Program-made: the position numbers and the translations under genes
From: Aminobacter aganoensis
GTDB lineage: Bacteria > Pseudomonadota > Alphaproteobacteria > Rhizobiales > Rhizobiaceae
Direction: 5' to 3'
Length of the DNA: 64,000 bases
Assembly: GCF_014206975.1 (NCBI RefSeq)
Contig: NZ_JACHOU010000001.1
Coordinates: forward strand, 558,001 to 622,000
Notes under the pieces: generated by a model
Told to the model about the DNA's origin: nothing
The model's database searches: none
What the model saw: the letters and a program-made list of their open reading frames with translations, nothing else
Shown here: positions 44,640-55,713 of the stretch, piece after piece
How the letters are laid out: the number at the start of each line of letters is the position of its first letter
Numbering within the stretch: position 1 is the stretch's first letter

Positions 44640-45964
44640 GCCTTGGCGCCCAGCTTGGCGAGTGCGGCAGCCACCGGCAGCGTTTCGCGCTCGCCGGTCT
44701 TGCGGTTCTTGATCTCGACCTCGCCGGCAGCAGCACCGCGCGGACCGACGATGACCTGCCACGGCAGGCCGATCAGGTCGGCGGTGGCGAACTTGCCGCC
44801 GGCGCGCTGGTCGGTGTCGTCATAGAGCACGTCCTTGCCAGCGGCTTCGAAGGCCTTGTAGGCCTCGTCGCAGATCCGGTCGCACTCGGCGTCGCCGACC
44901 TTCATGTTGATCAGGCCGATGTCGAACGGAGCCACCGCTTCCGGCCAGATGATGCCGTTCTCGTCATGGCTCGCCTCGATGATCGCGGCGATCAGCCGCG
45001 ACGGGCCGATGCCGTAGGAGCCCATCGAGACGAAATGCTCCTTGCCGTCGGGGCCCATGACCTTGGCGCCCATCGGCTTGGAATACTTCTCGCCGAAGTG
45101 GAAGATGTGGCCGACCTCGATGCCGCGCGCCGACACCTTGTCGGCCTCGGGCACTGCATCCCAGGCCGCTTCGTCGTGCATCTCTTCGGTCGCCGCATAA
45201 GGCGTCGTCCACTGCTTGACGATGCCGTCGATCTCGCCGTCATTACCGAAATCGGTTTCGGCGCCAGGCACTGGCAGCGCCAGGTAATCGCGGTGGCAGA
45301 ACACCTGGCTTTCGCCGGTTTCGGCCAGGATGATGAACTCATGGCTCAGGTCGCCACCGATCGGGCCGGTATCGGCACGCATCGGGATAGCCTGCAGGCC
45401 CATCCGCGTGAAGGTACGGAGATAGGAGACGAACATCCTGTTGTAGGCGGCCTTGGCGCCCTCGAAGTCGAGGTCGAAGGAATAAGCATCCTTCATCAGG
45501 AATTCGCGGCTGCGCATGACGCCGAAGCGCGGGCGCACCTCGTCGCGGAACTTCCACTGGATATGGTAGAGGTTGAGCGGCAGGTCCTTGTACGTCTTGA
45601 CGTAGGACCGGAAGATTTCCGTCACCATCTCTTCGTTGGTCGGGCCGAACAGCATGTCGCGCTCGTGCCGGTCCTTGATGCGCAACATCTCCTTGCCGTA
45701 GTCGTCGTAGCGGCCGCTTTCGCGCCACAGGTCGGCCGACTGGATCGTCGGCATCAGAATTTCAAGCGCTCCGGCACGATCCTGCTCTTCGCGCACGATG
45801 CGGCAGATCTTGTCCAGCACGCGCTTGCCCAGCGGCAGCCAGGAGAAGCTGCCGGCCGCCTGTTGCCTGATCATGCCCGCACGCAGCATCAGCCGGTGGG
45901 AAATGATGTCCGCCTCGCGGGGATTTTCTTTCAGGATAGGCAGGAAATAGCGCGACAGACGCAT
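44636..45964 (-). CDS. proS: prolyl-tRNA synthetase, short form
   Basis: This 442-aa class II synthetase starts [15 protein letters not shown]. Motif 2 ([21 protein letters not shown]) and motif 3 ([20 protein letters not shown]) are clear. It lacks the ~180-residue editing insert between motifs 2 and 3 found in E. coli ProRS, as is usual in Rhizobiales; editing of mischarged Ala-tRNA then needs a free-standing deacylase. ATG 45964, with GGAA six bases upstream, is preferred to in-frame ATGs upstream. Confidence 0.93.
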   Translation of the reverse strand: MRLSRYFLPILKENPREADIISHRLMLRAGMIRQQAAGSFSWLPLGKRVLDKICRIVREEQDRAGALEILMPTIQSADLWRESGRYDDYGKEMLRIKDRHERDMLFGPTNEEMVTEIFRSYVKTYKDLPLNLYHIQWKFRDEVRPRFGVMRSREFLMKDAYSFDLDFEGAKAAYNRMFVSYLRTFTRMGLQAIPMRADTGPIGGDLSHEFIILAETGESQVFCHRDYLALPVPGAETDFGNDGEIDGIVKQWTTPYAATEEMHDEAAWDAVPEADKVSARGIEVGHIFHFGEKYSKPMGAKVMGPDGKEHFVSMGSYGIGPSRLIAAIIEASHDENGIIWPEAVAPFDIGLINMKVGDAECDRICDEAYKAFEAAGKDVLYDDTDQRAGGKFATADLIGLPWQVIVGPRGAAAGEVEIKNRKTGERETLPVAAALAKLGAKA

Positions 45965-46169
45965 CGAATGTTCCATGAAAACGATGATGCCGGAATCGGC
46001 ACGGGAAAGGCTTGCTTGAACGCGCTTCATAGCCATTTCATGGCCGAATGGAAACCCGCGCACGCCGTTTCGACGCAGCGTCAGAATGACCTGTCGCGTT
46101 GCCCCGCTCGTCCTGCCAAACAATTGTGCATTGCAGCACAGGATTGCTCTTGCCGAAGCAAAATTCTGC
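45965..46169. other. proS upstream region without recognised gene
   Basis: This is the proximal part of the ~520-nt gap between proS and the DUF1467 gene. It should contain the proS promoter and leader on the minus strand, but I see no clear -35/-10 pair or attenuator. Open frames crossing it are extensions of proS and lack ribosome binding sites. Confidence 0.4.
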
Positions 46170-46199
46170 GTGACATTTCATTTCGGCTTGGTCTAATGT
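46170..46199 (+). promoter_or_regulatory. candidate promoter of an intergenic small RNA
   Basis: GTGACA (46170-46175) and TAATGT (46194-46199) are 18 bases apart on the plus strand, close to sigma-70 type elements. Transcription would begin near 46206. No plus-strand protein gene follows before the terminator. Confidence 0.5.
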
Positions 46200-46205
46200 G
46201 CCCCG

Positions 46206-46354
46206 ATAACCGAGAGGGCGGAGAAAAATCCGCTCTCCTACGCGGTCAAAGTCTTGGGAGGATGCGATCTAGGCGCGATAACTCGCAGCCGCCGGCAACG
46301 GAAAGCAGATCGGACGCGTTTAAATTGCAAGGCTTCGCGCCTTGCATTTTTTTT
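46206..46354 (+). ncRNA. candidate trans-acting small RNA
   Basis: This stretch of about 149 nt is bounded by the candidate promoter and a near-ideal intrinsic terminator on the plus strand, in a gap between two minus-strand genes. The 5' part can fold into a hairpin (GAGAGGGCGGA with TCCGCTCTC around an A-rich loop), leaving CTCCTACG and GGGAGGATG-like segments that could pair with ribosome binding sites. No open frame with a ribosome binding site is seen. I cannot assign it to a known Rhizobiales sRNA family by eye. Confidence 0.55.
46326..46354 (+). terminator. intrinsic terminator of the candidate small RNA
   Basis: TGCAAGGC (46326-46333) and GCCTTGCA (46339-46346) pair perfectly around TTCGC and are followed by eight T. 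The T-run lies on the plus side only, so it ends a plus-strand transcript and not the flanking minus-strand genes. Confidence 0.85.
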
Positions 46355-46485
46355 GGGCAATCATCAACTTACGATGCGCTGTTGAAGTAACGACTTCAAC
46401 AGACGAGTCTTCCGGCTATACCCGAATGACATGAAAGGCAGCCTATGCCTGCCGCACGTCCGGCAGGGCGCGCGGTGGCCGTCGC

Positions 46486-46755
46486 TCAGTCGATCTTCGG
46501 CAGGAACAGCGGAAAGTCGTTGAAGCTGTAGCCGAGGCCGAGGGTGACGCCATAGAACGCGCCCATCAGCACCGCCGTCACCACCGTTGTCCACAGCACG
46601 GCGCGCAGCATGTGCGGCCCGCGCGGCGCACTCGCCTCGGTGCCCATCGTGACGTTGTTATCGTCGTCCTGCGTCTTCACGCCGAACGGCAGGATGGCAA
46701 ACAGGGTCAGCCACCAGAAGACGAAATACATCGCAATGATCGAAATCCAGGTCAT
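46486..46755 (-). CDS. DUF1467 family membrane protein
   Basis: This 89-aa protein has two membrane helices (ISIIAMYFVFWWLTLFAILPFG and a second near residues 50-72) and a short acidic loop (KTQDDDNNVTMGTEA). It matches the alphaproteobacterial DUF1467 family, function unknown, which is typically encoded beside mce and proS. Its start overlaps the mce stop by four bases. Confidence 0.88.
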   Translation of the reverse strand: MTWISIIAMYFVFWWLTLFAILPFGVKTQDDDNNVTMGTEASAPRGPHMLRAVLWTTVVTAVLMGAFYGVTLGLGYSFNDFPLFLPKID

Positions 46756-47156
46756 GCCTGTTCGAGCTCCACGAGCGTACCCTGAAAGTCCTTGGGGTGC
46801 AGGAAAAGCACCGGCTTGCCATGCGCGCCGGTCTTTGGGTTGCCGTCGCCGAGCACGCGCGCGCCCGAGGCCTTGAGATGGTCCCGCGCAGCCAGGATGT
46901 CGTCAACCTCGTAGCAGACATGGTGCATGCCGCCCGAGGGGCTCTTGGCCAGGAATGCCGCGATCGGCGAGCCCTCGCCCAGCGGCTCGAGCAGTTCGAT
47001 CTTGGTGTTGCCGACGTCGATGAAGACGACCGTCACGCCATGCTCGGGCAAGGCCTGCGGCTCGGTCACCCTTGCGCCCAGCGTATCGCGGTAGACCGCG
47101 CTCGCCGCCGCCAGGTCCGGCACGGCAATGGCGACATGGTTCAAGCGTCCGAGCAT
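46752..47156 (-). CDS. mce: methylmalonyl-CoA epimerase
   Basis: This 134-aa vicinal-oxygen-chelate protein has metal ligands in LNHVAIAVPDL (His), MHHVCYEVDD (His) and the C-terminal LVELEQA (Glu). It interconverts (S)- and (R)-methylmalonyl-CoA in the propionate pathway. That pathway needs B12-dependent mutase, which links it to the cobalamin genes in the same window. It lies 14 nt after rnj. Confidence 0.92.
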   Translation of the reverse strand: MLGRLNHVAIAVPDLAAASAVYRDTLGARVTEPQALPEHGVTVVFIDVGNTKIELLEPLGEGSPIAAFLAKSPSGGMHHVCYEVDDILAARDHLKASGARVLGDGNPKTGAHGKPVLFLHPKDFQGTLVELEQA

Positions 47157-47170
47157 ATCAAATCCTGCCT

Positions 47171-48841
47171 TCAGCGGGTGACGAACACCGTCACCAGCGG
47201 TTTCTTGCCCCAGGCCTCATTGGCGGCACCACGCACTGCGCGACGCACGGCCTCCTGCACCAGGTCGAGGTCTTTTCGGCGCGCACGGGGTATGGAGTCC
47301 ACGGCGCCGATTGCCGCATCGAGCATCAATTCCTCGAGCGCCTCGCCGCCGGCATCGACTTCAGCGACACCAATGGCCACCAGGTCCGGATCGCCCGACA
47401 GCTCGTACTTATCGTCGAGCACGACATTGACCGCAACATGGCCGGCAAACGACAGCTTGCGCCGATCGCGGATTCCCATCGCCTCGTCAGAGCCGATCAG
47501 CTTGCCGTCCTTGTAGACGCGGCCGAACGGCACCTGGTCGATGATCTCCGCGGCGCCCGGCCACAGCCGGAGCATGTCGCCATCGCGGATCTGCGCCACT
47601 TCCGGAATGCCCGACATCGACATCAGCGAGCCCTGGCCCACCAGATGCGCTGCCTCGCCGTGGACCGGCACGCCGATGCGCGGGCGGACCCATTCGTACA
47701 TGCGCTTCAGTTCGCTGCGGCGCGGGTGACCGGAAACGTGGACCAGCGCATCGCCGTCCTCGATGATCTTCATGCCCTGGTCGATGAGCAGGTTCTTGAT
47801 CTCGAGGATCGCCTTTTCGTTGCCGGGGATCGTACGCGAGGAAAACACCACCGTGTCGCCGGGCGACAGCGCCACCGACTTCATCTCGTCGCGGGCCAGC
47901 TTGGCCAGTGCCGCCCGCGGCTCGCCCTGGCTGCCAGTGCAGATGACGACGAGGTTTTCGCGCGGGATGTAGCCGTAGTCTTCCTCGGAAACGAATTCCG
48001 GCAATCCGTCCATGTAGCCGAGCTCGCTCGACACATCGATGACCCGCTTCAGCGATCGCCCCATGACCAGAACCTGGCGGCCGGCGTCGCGCGCGGCTTC
48101 GGCGATCGAGCGGATGCGGCCGACATTCGACGAGAAGGTCGTCACCGCGACACGGCCCTTGGCCTCTTCGATCACCTTGCGCAGCCCCTGCCCGACCTGC
48201 TGCTCGGACGGCGAGTCGCCCTCGCGCAGCGCATTGGTAGAATCGCAGACCAGCGCCAGCACGCCCTTGTCGCCATAGGCGCGGAACCGCGCCTCGTCGG
48301 TCATCGGGCCGATTTCCGGCGCCGGGTCGATCTTCCAGTCGCCGGTGTGGATCACGGTGCCGGCAGGGCTGGTGATCGCCAGCGAAACCGGCTCGGGGAT
48401 GGAGTGGCTGACGGCGATCGCCTCGATCTCGAACGGACCGACGGTGAACTTCTCGCCGGCACGATAGACGGTCACCGGGATTTTCGGCGCACCCTGTTCC
48501 GACTGCCGCTTGGCTTCCAGCAGGCCGGCAGCAAAAGGCGTCATCCAGACCGGGGCCTTGAGCCTCGGCCAGGTGTCGTGCAGCGCGCCGTAATGATCCT
48601 CATGCGCATGCGTGATGATGATGCCGCGGAGGTTTGTCAGTTCCTCCTCGATGAAACGCGTATCGGGCAGCACCAGATCGACGCCGGGCAGGCTCGCATC
48701 GGGGAAGGTCACGCCGACATCGATGATGATCCACTCACGCGCGTCCGCCGGGCCGAAGCCATAGAGCGCGAAGTTCATGCCGATCTCGCCGACGCCGCCC
48801 AGCGGCACGAATACGAGTTCGGCCTTATCCGATTTCGCCAT
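47171..48841 (-). CDS. rnj: ribonuclease J
   Basis: This 556-aa metallo-beta-lactamase/beta-CASP ribonuclease has the zinc motif HAHEDH at residues 78-83, FSSNVGRIRSI and the beta-CASP segment VHVSGHPRRSELK. RNase J has 5'-3' exonuclease and endonuclease activity and matures rRNA and mRNA in alphaproteobacteria. AGGA lies eight bases before the ATG. It follows birA by 22 nt in the complex I to mce gene run. Confidence 0.93.
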   Translation of the reverse strand: MAKSDKAELVFVPLGGVGEIGMNFALYGFGPADAREWIIIDVGVTFPDASLPGVDLVLPDTRFIEEELTNLRGIIITHAHEDHYGALHDTWPRLKAPVWMTPFAAGLLEAKRQSEQGAPKIPVTVYRAGEKFTVGPFEIEAIAVSHSIPEPVSLAITSPAGTVIHTGDWKIDPAPEIGPMTDEARFRAYGDKGVLALVCDSTNALREGDSPSEQQVGQGLRKVIEEAKGRVAVTTFSSNVGRIRSIAEAARDAGRQVLVMGRSLKRVIDVSSELGYMDGLPEFVSEEDYGYIPRENLVVICTGSQGEPRAALAKLARDEMKSVALSPGDTVVFSSRTIPGNEKAILEIKNLLIDQGMKIIEDGDALVHVSGHPRRSELKRMYEWVRPRIGVPVHGEAAHLVGQGSLMSMSGIPEVAQIRDGDMLRLWPGAAEIIDQVPFGRVYKDGKLIGSDEAMGIRDRRKLSFAGHVAVNVVLDDKYELSGDPDLVAIGVAEVDAGGEALEELMLDAAIGAVDSIPRARRKDLDLVQEAVRRAVRGAANEAWGKKPLVTVFVTR

Positions 48842-48863
48842 GTCAGAAATCCTTTCAGCCCTG

Positions 48864-49691
48864 TCAGGCCGCGCCGGCCGAAGCGACCGCGCCGAAATGC
48901 ACATCGCCAGCGGCGATCTTGACCGTTTCACCTTTAGCGTCACGGATAACGAAGCGGCAATCCTCGTCGATCGTCTCGAAGATGCCGCGCACCACATTTC
49001 CCTCGACCCGCACGGCAACTTCGCTGCCCAGGCCGGCGGCGCGAGCCAGCCAGCGCTTGCGGATCCCGGCCAGGCCCCTGCCCTCGGCCCAGAGGCGTTC
49101 GTTCTCGCTCCACGCATCGGAAAGCGCCAGGAACAGCGTTTCGGCATCGACGCCGGCACCGAGGCTGGCGAGCGACGTCGCGGGATAGGGAACGTCGGTC
49201 GGATGGGCAACGACATTGACGCCAATGCCGATCGCGATGCCGAGCCGTCCATGCCCAAGCAATGTCGATTCAAGCAGGATACCGGCAAGCTTGGCGCCCG
49301 ACGCCAGGACGTCGTTCGGCCATTTCAGCTCGAAGCGCTTGACGCCCGGCCCACTGCCGCCATCGACACCGACGGAAAAACGGGCATTGGGCGCCACCGC
49401 ATCCAGCGCATCTGCAAGCGCCAAGCCGGCAACGAAGCCGAGCGTCGCCGCATAATGCAGATCGTGATCGAGAACCTTGAGCAGGGTCGCGGCGAGATTG
49501 CCTTCCGGCGTCGCCCACACGCGGCCGCGCCGGCCGCGACCGCTGTCCTGCTTCTTGGAGACGATCCAGAGCTTGCCCGGATCGCCCGCCATTGCACGCT
49601 CCAACGCCATCGCATTGGTCGACCCTACCGCCTGGTGGGCCTCCAGCCTGAAGCCTTGGGCATTTGCGGTCGGTGCGAGTTGGAATCCCAT
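48864..49691 (-). CDS. birA: biotin--[acetyl-CoA-carboxylase] ligase
   Basis: This 275-aa protein has the biotin-binding loop SGRGRRGRVWATPEGN (about 50-65) and KWPNDVL. The N-terminal DNA-binding domain of E. coli BirA is absent, so it is a ligase only and not a repressor. It attaches biotin to carboxylases such as acetyl-CoA and propionyl-CoA carboxylase. The start lies four bases after the nuoN stop, a common rhizobial arrangement. Confidence 0.93.
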   Translation of the reverse strand: MGFQLAPTANAQGFRLEAHQAVGSTNAMALERAMAGDPGKLWIVSKKQDSGRGRRGRVWATPEGNLAATLLKVLDHDLHYAATLGFVAGLALADALDAVAPNARFSVGVDGGSGPGVKRFELKWPNDVLASGAKLAGILLESTLLGHGRLGIAIGIGVNVVAHPTDVPYPATSLASLGAGVDAETLFLALSDAWSENERLWAEGRGLAGIRKRWLARAAGLGSEVAVRVEGNVVRGIFETIDEDCRFVIRDAKGETVKIAAGDVHFGAVASAGAA

Positions 49692-49695
49692 CCCG

Positions 49696-51132
49696 TCAGA
49701 AGAAGGTCTTGGCAGCAGCGCCAGCCATCTGCCCGACAGGGCCGCCGATCAGAACGTAGAACAGCACGAAGATGCCGGACAGGCCAAGCACGAGGCGAAG
49801 CTCGCCCGCCATCGGCTGGAAGCCGCCGACCGGCTCGTCGAACCACATGATCTTGATGATGCGCAGGTAGTAATAGGCACCCACCACCGAAGCCAGCATG
49901 CCGATCACCGCAAGCGCGTAGAGCTTGGCGTCGATCGCCGCGAGGAAGACGTACCATTTCCCCCAGAAGCCCGCCAGCGGCGGGATGCCGGCCAGCGAAA
50001 ACATCAGGATGGTCAGGATCGTCGCCATCATCGGATTGGTCGAGGACAGGCCGGCCAGATCGCCAATCTGTTCGACATTGCCGTCCTTGCGGCGCATGGC
50101 GAGGATGAAGGCGAAGGTGCCCAGCGTCATCACCAGGTAGATCAGCATGTAGATGACCACGCCGCGCACGCCGGCTTCGCTGTTGGCGGCGAGGCCGACA
50201 AGCGCGTAGCCCATGTGACCGATCGACGAATAGGCCATCAGGCGCTTGATGTTCTTCTGCCCGATTGCCGCGAAGGCGCCCAGAACCATGGAGGCGATCG
50301 AGACGAAGACGATGATCTGCTGCCAGTCGAGGCCGATCGGCTCGAACGCACCCATGGTCACGCGCACGATCAGCGCCATCGCAGCCATCTTGGGAGCTGC
50401 GGCGAAGAATGCCGTCACCGGAGTCGGCGCGCCTTCATAAACGTCGGGCGTCCACATGTGGAACGGCACCGCCGAGATCTTGAAGCACAGGCCGGCGAGC
50501 ACGAACACAAGGCCGAAGACCAGTCCGAGCTGGCGCTCGCCGCCGGTCAGTGCCGCTGCGATCGCCTCGAACGAGGTATGGCCGGTGTAGCCGTAGACCA
50601 GGCTGATACCGTACAGCAGCATGCCCGACGACAGCGCACCGAGGACGAAGTACTTCAGGCCCGCCTCGGTCGAACGCACGTTGTCGCGGTTGATCGCGGC
50701 AATGACGTAGAGCGCCAGCGACTGCAGCTCGAGCCCGAGATAGAGCGCCAGCATGTCGTTTGCCGAAATCATCAGCAGCATGCCGAGCGTCGCCAGCATG
50801 GCCAGTACCGGGAATTCGAACTTGTCGAACTTCTCTGCCTTGGCAAAACCCACCGACATGATGAGCGTCACCACAGCACCAACCAGCGTCAGCAGCTTCA
50901 TGAAGCGCGCGAACGGGTCGGAGATAAAGGCCGTGCCATAGCCCTGCCCGTCATGGCCGAACACCAGCATCCAGGCGCCGGCCGCAATCAGCAGCGCAAC
51001 GGCCAGTCCGGTCACGGTCGTGTTGGCGCGCTCGCCGGAGAACACGCCGATCATCAGCAGCGCCATCGCGCCGACGGCGATGATCAGCTCCGGCATGGAG
51101 AGCGAGAGGCTCGAGAGGAGTTCGGGCGTCAT
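49696..51132 (-). CDS. nuoN: NADH-quinone oxidoreductase subunit N
   Basis: This 478-aa antiporter-like membrane subunit has about 14 helices. Conserved Lys and Glu lie in the helices ([20 protein letters not shown], the Lys in [16 protein letters not shown]). It forms one proton channel of the complex I membrane arm. ATG 51132 is preferred to an in-frame TTG at 51141. It is the last nuo gene and runs into birA. Confidence 0.94.
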   Translation of the reverse strand: MTPELLSSLSLSMPELIIAVGAMALLMIGVFSGERANTTVTGLAVALLIAAGAWMLVFGHDGQGYGTAFISDPFARFMKLLTLVGAVVTLIMSVGFAKAEKFDKFEFPVLAMLATLGMLLMISANDMLALYLGLELQSLALYVIAAINRDNVRSTEAGLKYFVLGALSSGMLLYGISLVYGYTGHTSFEAIAAALTGGERQLGLVFGLVFVLAGLCFKISAVPFHMWTPDVYEGAPTPVTAFFAAAPKMAAMALIVRVTMGAFEPIGLDWQQIIVFVSIASMVLGAFAAIGQKNIKRLMAYSSIGHMGYALVGLAANSEAGVRGVVIYMLIYLVMTLGTFAFILAMRRKDGNVEQIGDLAGLSSTNPMMATILTILMFSLAGIPPLAGFWGKWYVFLAAIDAKLYALAVIGMLASVVGAYYYLRIIKIMWFDEPVGGFQPMAGELRLVLGLSGIFVLFYVLIGGPVGQMAGAAAKTFF

Positions 51133-51149
51133 GGTTCGCAAAACCCCTG

Positions 51150-52655
51150 TCAGTTCGCCGCCGCGGTCTGCGCGGCGTCGATCGATACGGTTACGTTATT
51201 GACCAACGCCTTCACGGAAGCCGCCGTGGCGTCGAACACCGGTGCCGGGTAGACACCGTAGAAGATGACCAGGATGACGAGCGGGTAGAGCACCACCTTT
51301 TCGCGGCCCGACAGGTCGAACAGGCCCTTCAGGCTTTCCTTGGTCAGCGCGCCGAAGACGACGCGGCGGTACAGCCACAGCGCATAGGCAGCCGACAGGA
51401 TCACGCCGGTTGCGGCAAGCAGTGCCACCCAGGTGTTGACTTTGAAGATGCCGAACAGCGTCAGGAACTCGCCGACGAAGCCGCTGGTGCCGGGAAGGCC
51501 GACATTGGCCATGGTGAAGATCAGGAACGCCACCGCATATTTCGGCATGTTGTTGACCAGGCCGCCATAGGCCGCGATGTCACGCGTGTGCATGCGGTCG
51601 TAGACGACGCCGACGCAGAGGAACAGCGCGCCGGACACGAGGCCGTGGCTCAGCATCTGGAAGATCGCGCCCTGCACGCCTTCCTGGTTCATCGAGAAGA
51701 TGCCCATGGTGACGTAGCCCATGTGGGCCACCGACGAATAGGCGATCAGCTTCTTCATGTCCTCCTGCATCAGCGCCACCAGCGAGGTGTAGATGATGGC
51801 GACGACCGACAGCGCGAAGACCAGCGGGGCGAAGAACTCGGAGGCCAGCGGGAACATCGGCAGCGAGAAGCGCAGGAAGCCGTAGCCGCCCATCTTCAGC
51901 AGGATGCCCGCCAGGATGACCGAACCGGCCGTCGGCGCCTCGACGTGCGCGTCGGGCAACCAGGTGTGAACCGGCCACATCGGCATCTTCACCGCAAACG
52001 AGGCGAAGAAGGCAAGCCACAGCCAGGTCTGCATGTTCTCCGGGAAGCCATGCGACAGCAGCGTCGGGATGTCGGTCGTGCCGGCCTGCCAGAACATCGC
52101 CATCACCGCCAGCAGCATCAGCACCGAGCCGAGCAGCGTGAACAGGAAGAACTTGAAGCTGGCATAGACGCGACGCTTGCCGCCCCAGACGCCGATGATG
52201 ATGAACATCGGGATCAGCACGGCTTCGAAGAAGACGTAGAACAGCACGATGTCGAGCGCGCAGAACACGCCGATCATCAGCGTTTCCAGGATCAGGAACG
52301 AGATCATGTATTCCTTGACGCGCTTCTCCACCGAATCCCAGCTGGCCAGGATGCAGAGCGGCATCAGGAAGGTCGTGAGGATGACGAACAGCATCGAAAT
52401 GCCGTCCACGCCCATGTGGTACGAGATGCCGGAATCGAGCCAGGCGAACTTTTCGACGAACTGGAAGCCAGCCTCGTTGTTGTCGAAATAGATCCAGATC
52501 AGCAGCGACACCGCGAAGGTGAAAACCGTGGTCAGCAGCGCGACGTTGCGGATATTGCGGCGCGCGGCATCACCATCGTCCCTGATCAGCAGGATCAGGA
52601 ACGCACCGACCAGCGGCAGGAAGGTGACCAGCGACAGAATGGGAACGCCAGACAT
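51150..52655 (-). CDS. nuoM: NADH-quinone oxidoreductase subunit M
   Basis: This 501-aa antiporter-like subunit has about 14 helices and the motif [20 protein letters not shown], with the proton-channel Lys in [15 protein letters not shown]. It starts on the last base of the nuoL stop (TGATG), indicating translational coupling. Confidence 0.95.
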   Translation of the reverse strand: MSGVPILSLVTFLPLVGAFLILLIRDDGDAARRNIRNVALLTTVFTFAVSLLIWIYFDNNEAGFQFVEKFAWLDSGISYHMGVDGISMLFVILTTFLMPLCILASWDSVEKRVKEYMISFLILETLMIGVFCALDIVLFYVFFEAVLIPMFIIIGVWGGKRRVYASFKFFLFTLLGSVLMLLAVMAMFWQAGTTDIPTLLSHGFPENMQTWLWLAFFASFAVKMPMWPVHTWLPDAHVEAPTAGSVILAGILLKMGGYGFLRFSLPMFPLASEFFAPLVFALSVVAIIYTSLVALMQEDMKKLIAYSSVAHMGYVTMGIFSMNQEGVQGAIFQMLSHGLVSGALFLCVGVVYDRMHTRDIAAYGGLVNNMPKYAVAFLIFTMANVGLPGTSGFVGEFLTLFGIFKVNTWVALLAATGVILSAAYALWLYRRVVFGALTKESLKGLFDLSGREKVVLYPLVILVIFYGVYPAPVFDATAASVKALVNNVTVSIDAAQTAAAN

Positions 52656-54646
52656 CAGAAGGAGCTCCCGAGCATCATCCAGGTAACGAGGGCCGCCACG
52701 CCGATCAGCATGGCGAAGGCGTAGTGATAGAGGTAACCGGTCTGCAGCTTGACGACACGGTTGGTGACGTCGACGACGCGGGCCGAGATGCCGTCGGCAC
52801 CGAACCCGTCGATCAGCCAGCCGTCACCCTTCTTCCACAGGAAGCGGCCGAGCCACTTGGCTGGGCGCACGAACAGGAAGTCGTACAGCTCGTCGAAGTA
52901 CCACTTGTTGAGCAGGAAGGCGTAGAGCCCGCGATGGCGTTCCGCCAGTACCTTCGGCATCTCCGGCGAGCGGATATAGAACAGGTAGGCCATCAGGAAG
53001 CCGGCGATCATCGCGACGAACGGCGCGAGCTTCACCCACATCGGCACACCATGGAAGTCGTGCAGGATATGGTTGGTCTCGAGCGTGAACAGCGCGCCCT
53101 TCCAGAATTCGTTGTAGCCCTCGCCGATGAACTGGTCGTGGAACACGACGCCTGCGAACAGCGCGCCGACGGCCAGGATGAACAGCGGCACCAGCATCAC
53201 CGGCGGCGATTCATGCACATGGTGCATGACGTCGGCGGTGGCACGCGGCTTGCCGTGGAAGGTCATGAAGATCAGGCGCCAGGAATAGAAGCTGGTGAAG
53301 CAGGCGGCGATCACCAGCGCCGCGAAGGCCAGGCCGGCGACCGCATTGTGGCCGACGAATGCGCCCTCGATGATGGCGTCCTTGGAGAAGAAGCCGGCCG
53401 TGCCGATGATCGTCGCCGGGATGCCGACGCCGGTCAGCGCCAGCGTGCCGATGACCATCATCCAGTAGGTCGTCGGGATCAGCTTGCGGAGGCCGCCCAT
53501 CTTGCGCATGTCCTGCTCGTCGGAGACGGCATGGATCACCGAGCCGGAGCCCAGGAACAGCAGCGCCTTGAAGAAGGCGTGCGTGAACAGGTGGAAGATG
53601 GCCGCCGAGTAAAAGCCCATGCCCAGCGCCACGAACATGTAGCCGAGCTGCGAGCAGGTCGAATAGGCGATGACGCGCTTGATGTCGTTCTGCACCAGGC
53701 CGACGGTCGCGGCAAAGAAGGCGGTGAAGGCGCCGATGAAGGTGACGACCGTCAGCGCCGAATGCGACAGCTCGAACACCGGCGACATGCGGGCCAGCAT
53801 GAACACGCCAGCGGTCACCATGGTCGCCGCGTGGATCAGCGCCGACACAGGCGTGGGGCCTTCCATGGCGTCAGGCAGCCAGGTGTGCAGCGGCACCTGC
53901 GCCGACTTGCCCATGGCACCCATGAACAGCAGCAGGCAGACGATGGTCAACGCACCCTGCTTGTCGAGCGCATAGCCGAGGAAGGTGAGCACGGTTTCGC
54001 TGCTCGCTGCCGCCCCTTCGGCCGGCAGATAAGAAGCGGCGCCCGCAAAGATCGTGCTGAATTCGACCGAACCGAACAGGACGAACAAGCCGAAGATGCC
54101 GAGCAGGAAGCCGAAATCGCCGACGCGATTGACCACGAACGCCTTGATGGCGGCGGCATTTGCCGACGGTTTCTTGTACCAGAAGCCGATCAGCAGGTAC
54201 GACGCCAGGCCCACGCCTTCCCAGCCGAAGAACATCTGGACGAGGTTGTCCGAGGTCACCAGCATCAGCATGGCGAAGGTGAACAGCGACAGATAGGCGA
54301 AGAAGCGCGGCCGATGCGGATCGTGATGCATGTAGCCGATCGAGTAGATATGGACGAGCGCCGACACCGTATTGACCACGACCAGCATGACCGTGGTCAG
54401 CGTGTCGATGCGCAGTGCCCAGTTGGCCTGCAGGCCGCCGGAATCGATGAAGCGCAGCACCGGAACGGTGAACACTTCGACATCGCCGAGACCGACGGTG
54501 ATGAAGGCAACCCAGGACAGGGCAGCCGACACGACCAGCAGGCCGGAGGTGATGTATTCGGACGCCTTGGCGCCGATCGAGCGGCCGAACAGGCCGGCGA
54601 TCAGGAAGCCAAGAAGCGGAAGGAAGACGATGAAGTGGTACATCAT
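52655..54646 (-). CDS. nuoL: NADH-quinone oxidoreductase subunit L
   Basis: At 663 aa this is the largest membrane subunit. It has about 16 helices, the antiporter motif [20 protein letters not shown] and a long C-terminal lateral helix region ending in a final helix ([18 protein letters not shown]). It couples conformational changes to proton pumping. Length is normal for the family. Confidence 0.95.
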   Translation of the reverse strand: MMYHFIVFLPLLGFLIAGLFGRSIGAKASEYITSGLLVVSAALSWVAFITVGLGDVEVFTVPVLRFIDSGGLQANWALRIDTLTTVMLVVVNTVSALVHIYSIGYMHHDPHRPRFFAYLSLFTFAMLMLVTSDNLVQMFFGWEGVGLASYLLIGFWYKKPSANAAAIKAFVVNRVGDFGFLLGIFGLFVLFGSVEFSTIFAGAASYLPAEGAAASSETVLTFLGYALDKQGALTIVCLLLFMGAMGKSAQVPLHTWLPDAMEGPTPVSALIHAATMVTAGVFMLARMSPVFELSHSALTVVTFIGAFTAFFAATVGLVQNDIKRVIAYSTCSQLGYMFVALGMGFYSAAIFHLFTHAFFKALLFLGSGSVIHAVSDEQDMRKMGGLRKLIPTTYWMMVIGTLALTGVGIPATIIGTAGFFSKDAIIEGAFVGHNAVAGLAFAALVIAACFTSFYSWRLIFMTFHGKPRATADVMHHVHESPPVMLVPLFILAVGALFAGVVFHDQFIGEGYNEFWKGALFTLETNHILHDFHGVPMWVKLAPFVAMIAGFLMAYLFYIRSPEMPKVLAERHRGLYAFLLNKWYFDELYDFLFVRPAKWLGRFLWKKGDGWLIDGFGADGISARVVDVTNRVVKLQTGYLYHYAFAMLIGVAALVTWMMLGSSF

Positions 54647-54653
54647 TGGCCGA

Positions 54654-54962
54654 TCAGCCCTTCATCATGTTCACGTCTTCGACCGCGATGGAGCCGCGGT
54701 TGCGGAAGAAGACGACAAGGATTGCCAGACCGATCGCTGCTTCGGCGGCAGCGACGGTGAGTACGAAGAGCGCAAACACCTGCCCGACCAGGTCGCCGAG
54801 CTGGGCCGAGAACGCCACGAAGTTGATGTTGACCGCGAGCAGGATCAGCTCGACCGACATCAGGATGACGATGACGTTCTTGCGGTTCAGGAAAATGCCG
54901 AACACGCCGAGCGTGAACAGGACCGCCGAGAGGGTGAGATAGTGCCCGATACCGACAACCAT
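54654..54962 (-). CDS. nuoK: NADH-quinone oxidoreductase subunit K
   Basis: This 102-aa protein has three helices, with the conserved Glu in [17 protein letters not shown] and the second in [17 protein letters not shown]. It belongs to the proton path next to the quinone site. It lies two bases after nuoJ. Confidence 0.95.
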   Translation of the reverse strand: MVVGIGHYLTLSAVLFTLGVFGIFLNRKNVIVILMSVELILLAVNINFVAFSAQLGDLVGQVFALFVLTVAAAEAAIGLAILVVFFRNRGSIAVEDVNMMKG

Positions 54963-54964
54963 GA

Positions 54965-55585
54965 TCAGATTCCCTTGCCCGTCTCGACCTTCTTGACCTC
55001 GATCGCGGTGGCCGGCGTGCGGGCGACCTGAGCCGGAATGCTCTGGCGCTTGACGTTTGGCTTGTGGCGCAGCGTCAGCACGATGGCGCCAATCATGGCG
55101 ACCAAAAGCACGAGGCCGGCGATCTGGAAGAAGTAGATGTAGTTCGTATAGAGGATGTCCCCGAGCGCAGCCGTGTTGTGGCGCGTGGCGATATCGGGCG
55201 TCGGCTGCGCAACCGCTGTCGCGAGCTTCGGCGCGAAGGCATAGCCGCCGGTCACCACGATCAGCTCGGCAGCCAGGATCAGGCCGACAAGCGCCCCGAT
55301 CGGCGCATATTGCAGCGCGCCCGACTTGAGCTCGGCGAAGTCGACGTCGAGCATCATGACCACGAACAGGAACAGCACCGCCACCGCGCCGACATAAACG
55401 ACGAGCAGGATCATCGCCAGGAACTCGGCGCCGGTCAAAAGGAACAGGCCCGCGGCGTTGAAGAACGTCAGGATCAGGTAGAGCACCGAGTGAACCGGGT
55501 TGCGCGCCGAGATGACCATGAAGGCCGACGCCACCGCGATGAAGGCGAAGAGGTAGAAAAATACCGCTTCAAGTCCGTTGAGCAT
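54965..55585 (-). CDS. nuoJ: NADH-quinone oxidoreductase subunit J
   Basis: This 206-aa protein has five helices, with [21 protein letters not shown], the family's pi-bulge helix, clearly visible. It is preceded by a 128-nt gap after nuoI, longer than other gaps in the operon, in which I see only GC-rich sequence and no gene. Confidence 0.94.
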   Translation of the reverse strand: MLNGLEAVFFYLFAFIAVASAFMVISARNPVHSVLYLILTFFNAAGLFLLTGAEFLAMILLVVYVGAVAVLFLFVVMMLDVDFAELKSGALQYAPIGALVGLILAAELIVVTGGYAFAPKLATAVAQPTPDIATRHNTAALGDILYTNYIYFFQIAGLVLLVAMIGAIVLTLRHKPNVKRQSIPAQVARTPATAIEVKKVETGKGI

Positions 55586-55713
55586 GGGTTCCCCCGGTTT
55601 TCCTTTCGGGCCGAGCGCGCCTGCGCCCTGCCCTGTTCACGTCCTTGCTCCGCCTCCGGTGCAGGTCGCGCGTTCCTTAGACGAGCCGACTTGGCCCGTC
55701 CATTGTTCAAGCC

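Noticed and set aside
44820-45660. Truncated proS
   Set aside because: The missing editing insert is the normal state of ProRS in Rhizobiales; motifs 2 and 3 are complete.
46326-46354. Transcription attenuator or terminator for the minus-strand genes around proS
   Set aside because: The eight T lie on the plus strand; on the minus strand the stem is followed by AATTTAAA, which is weak.
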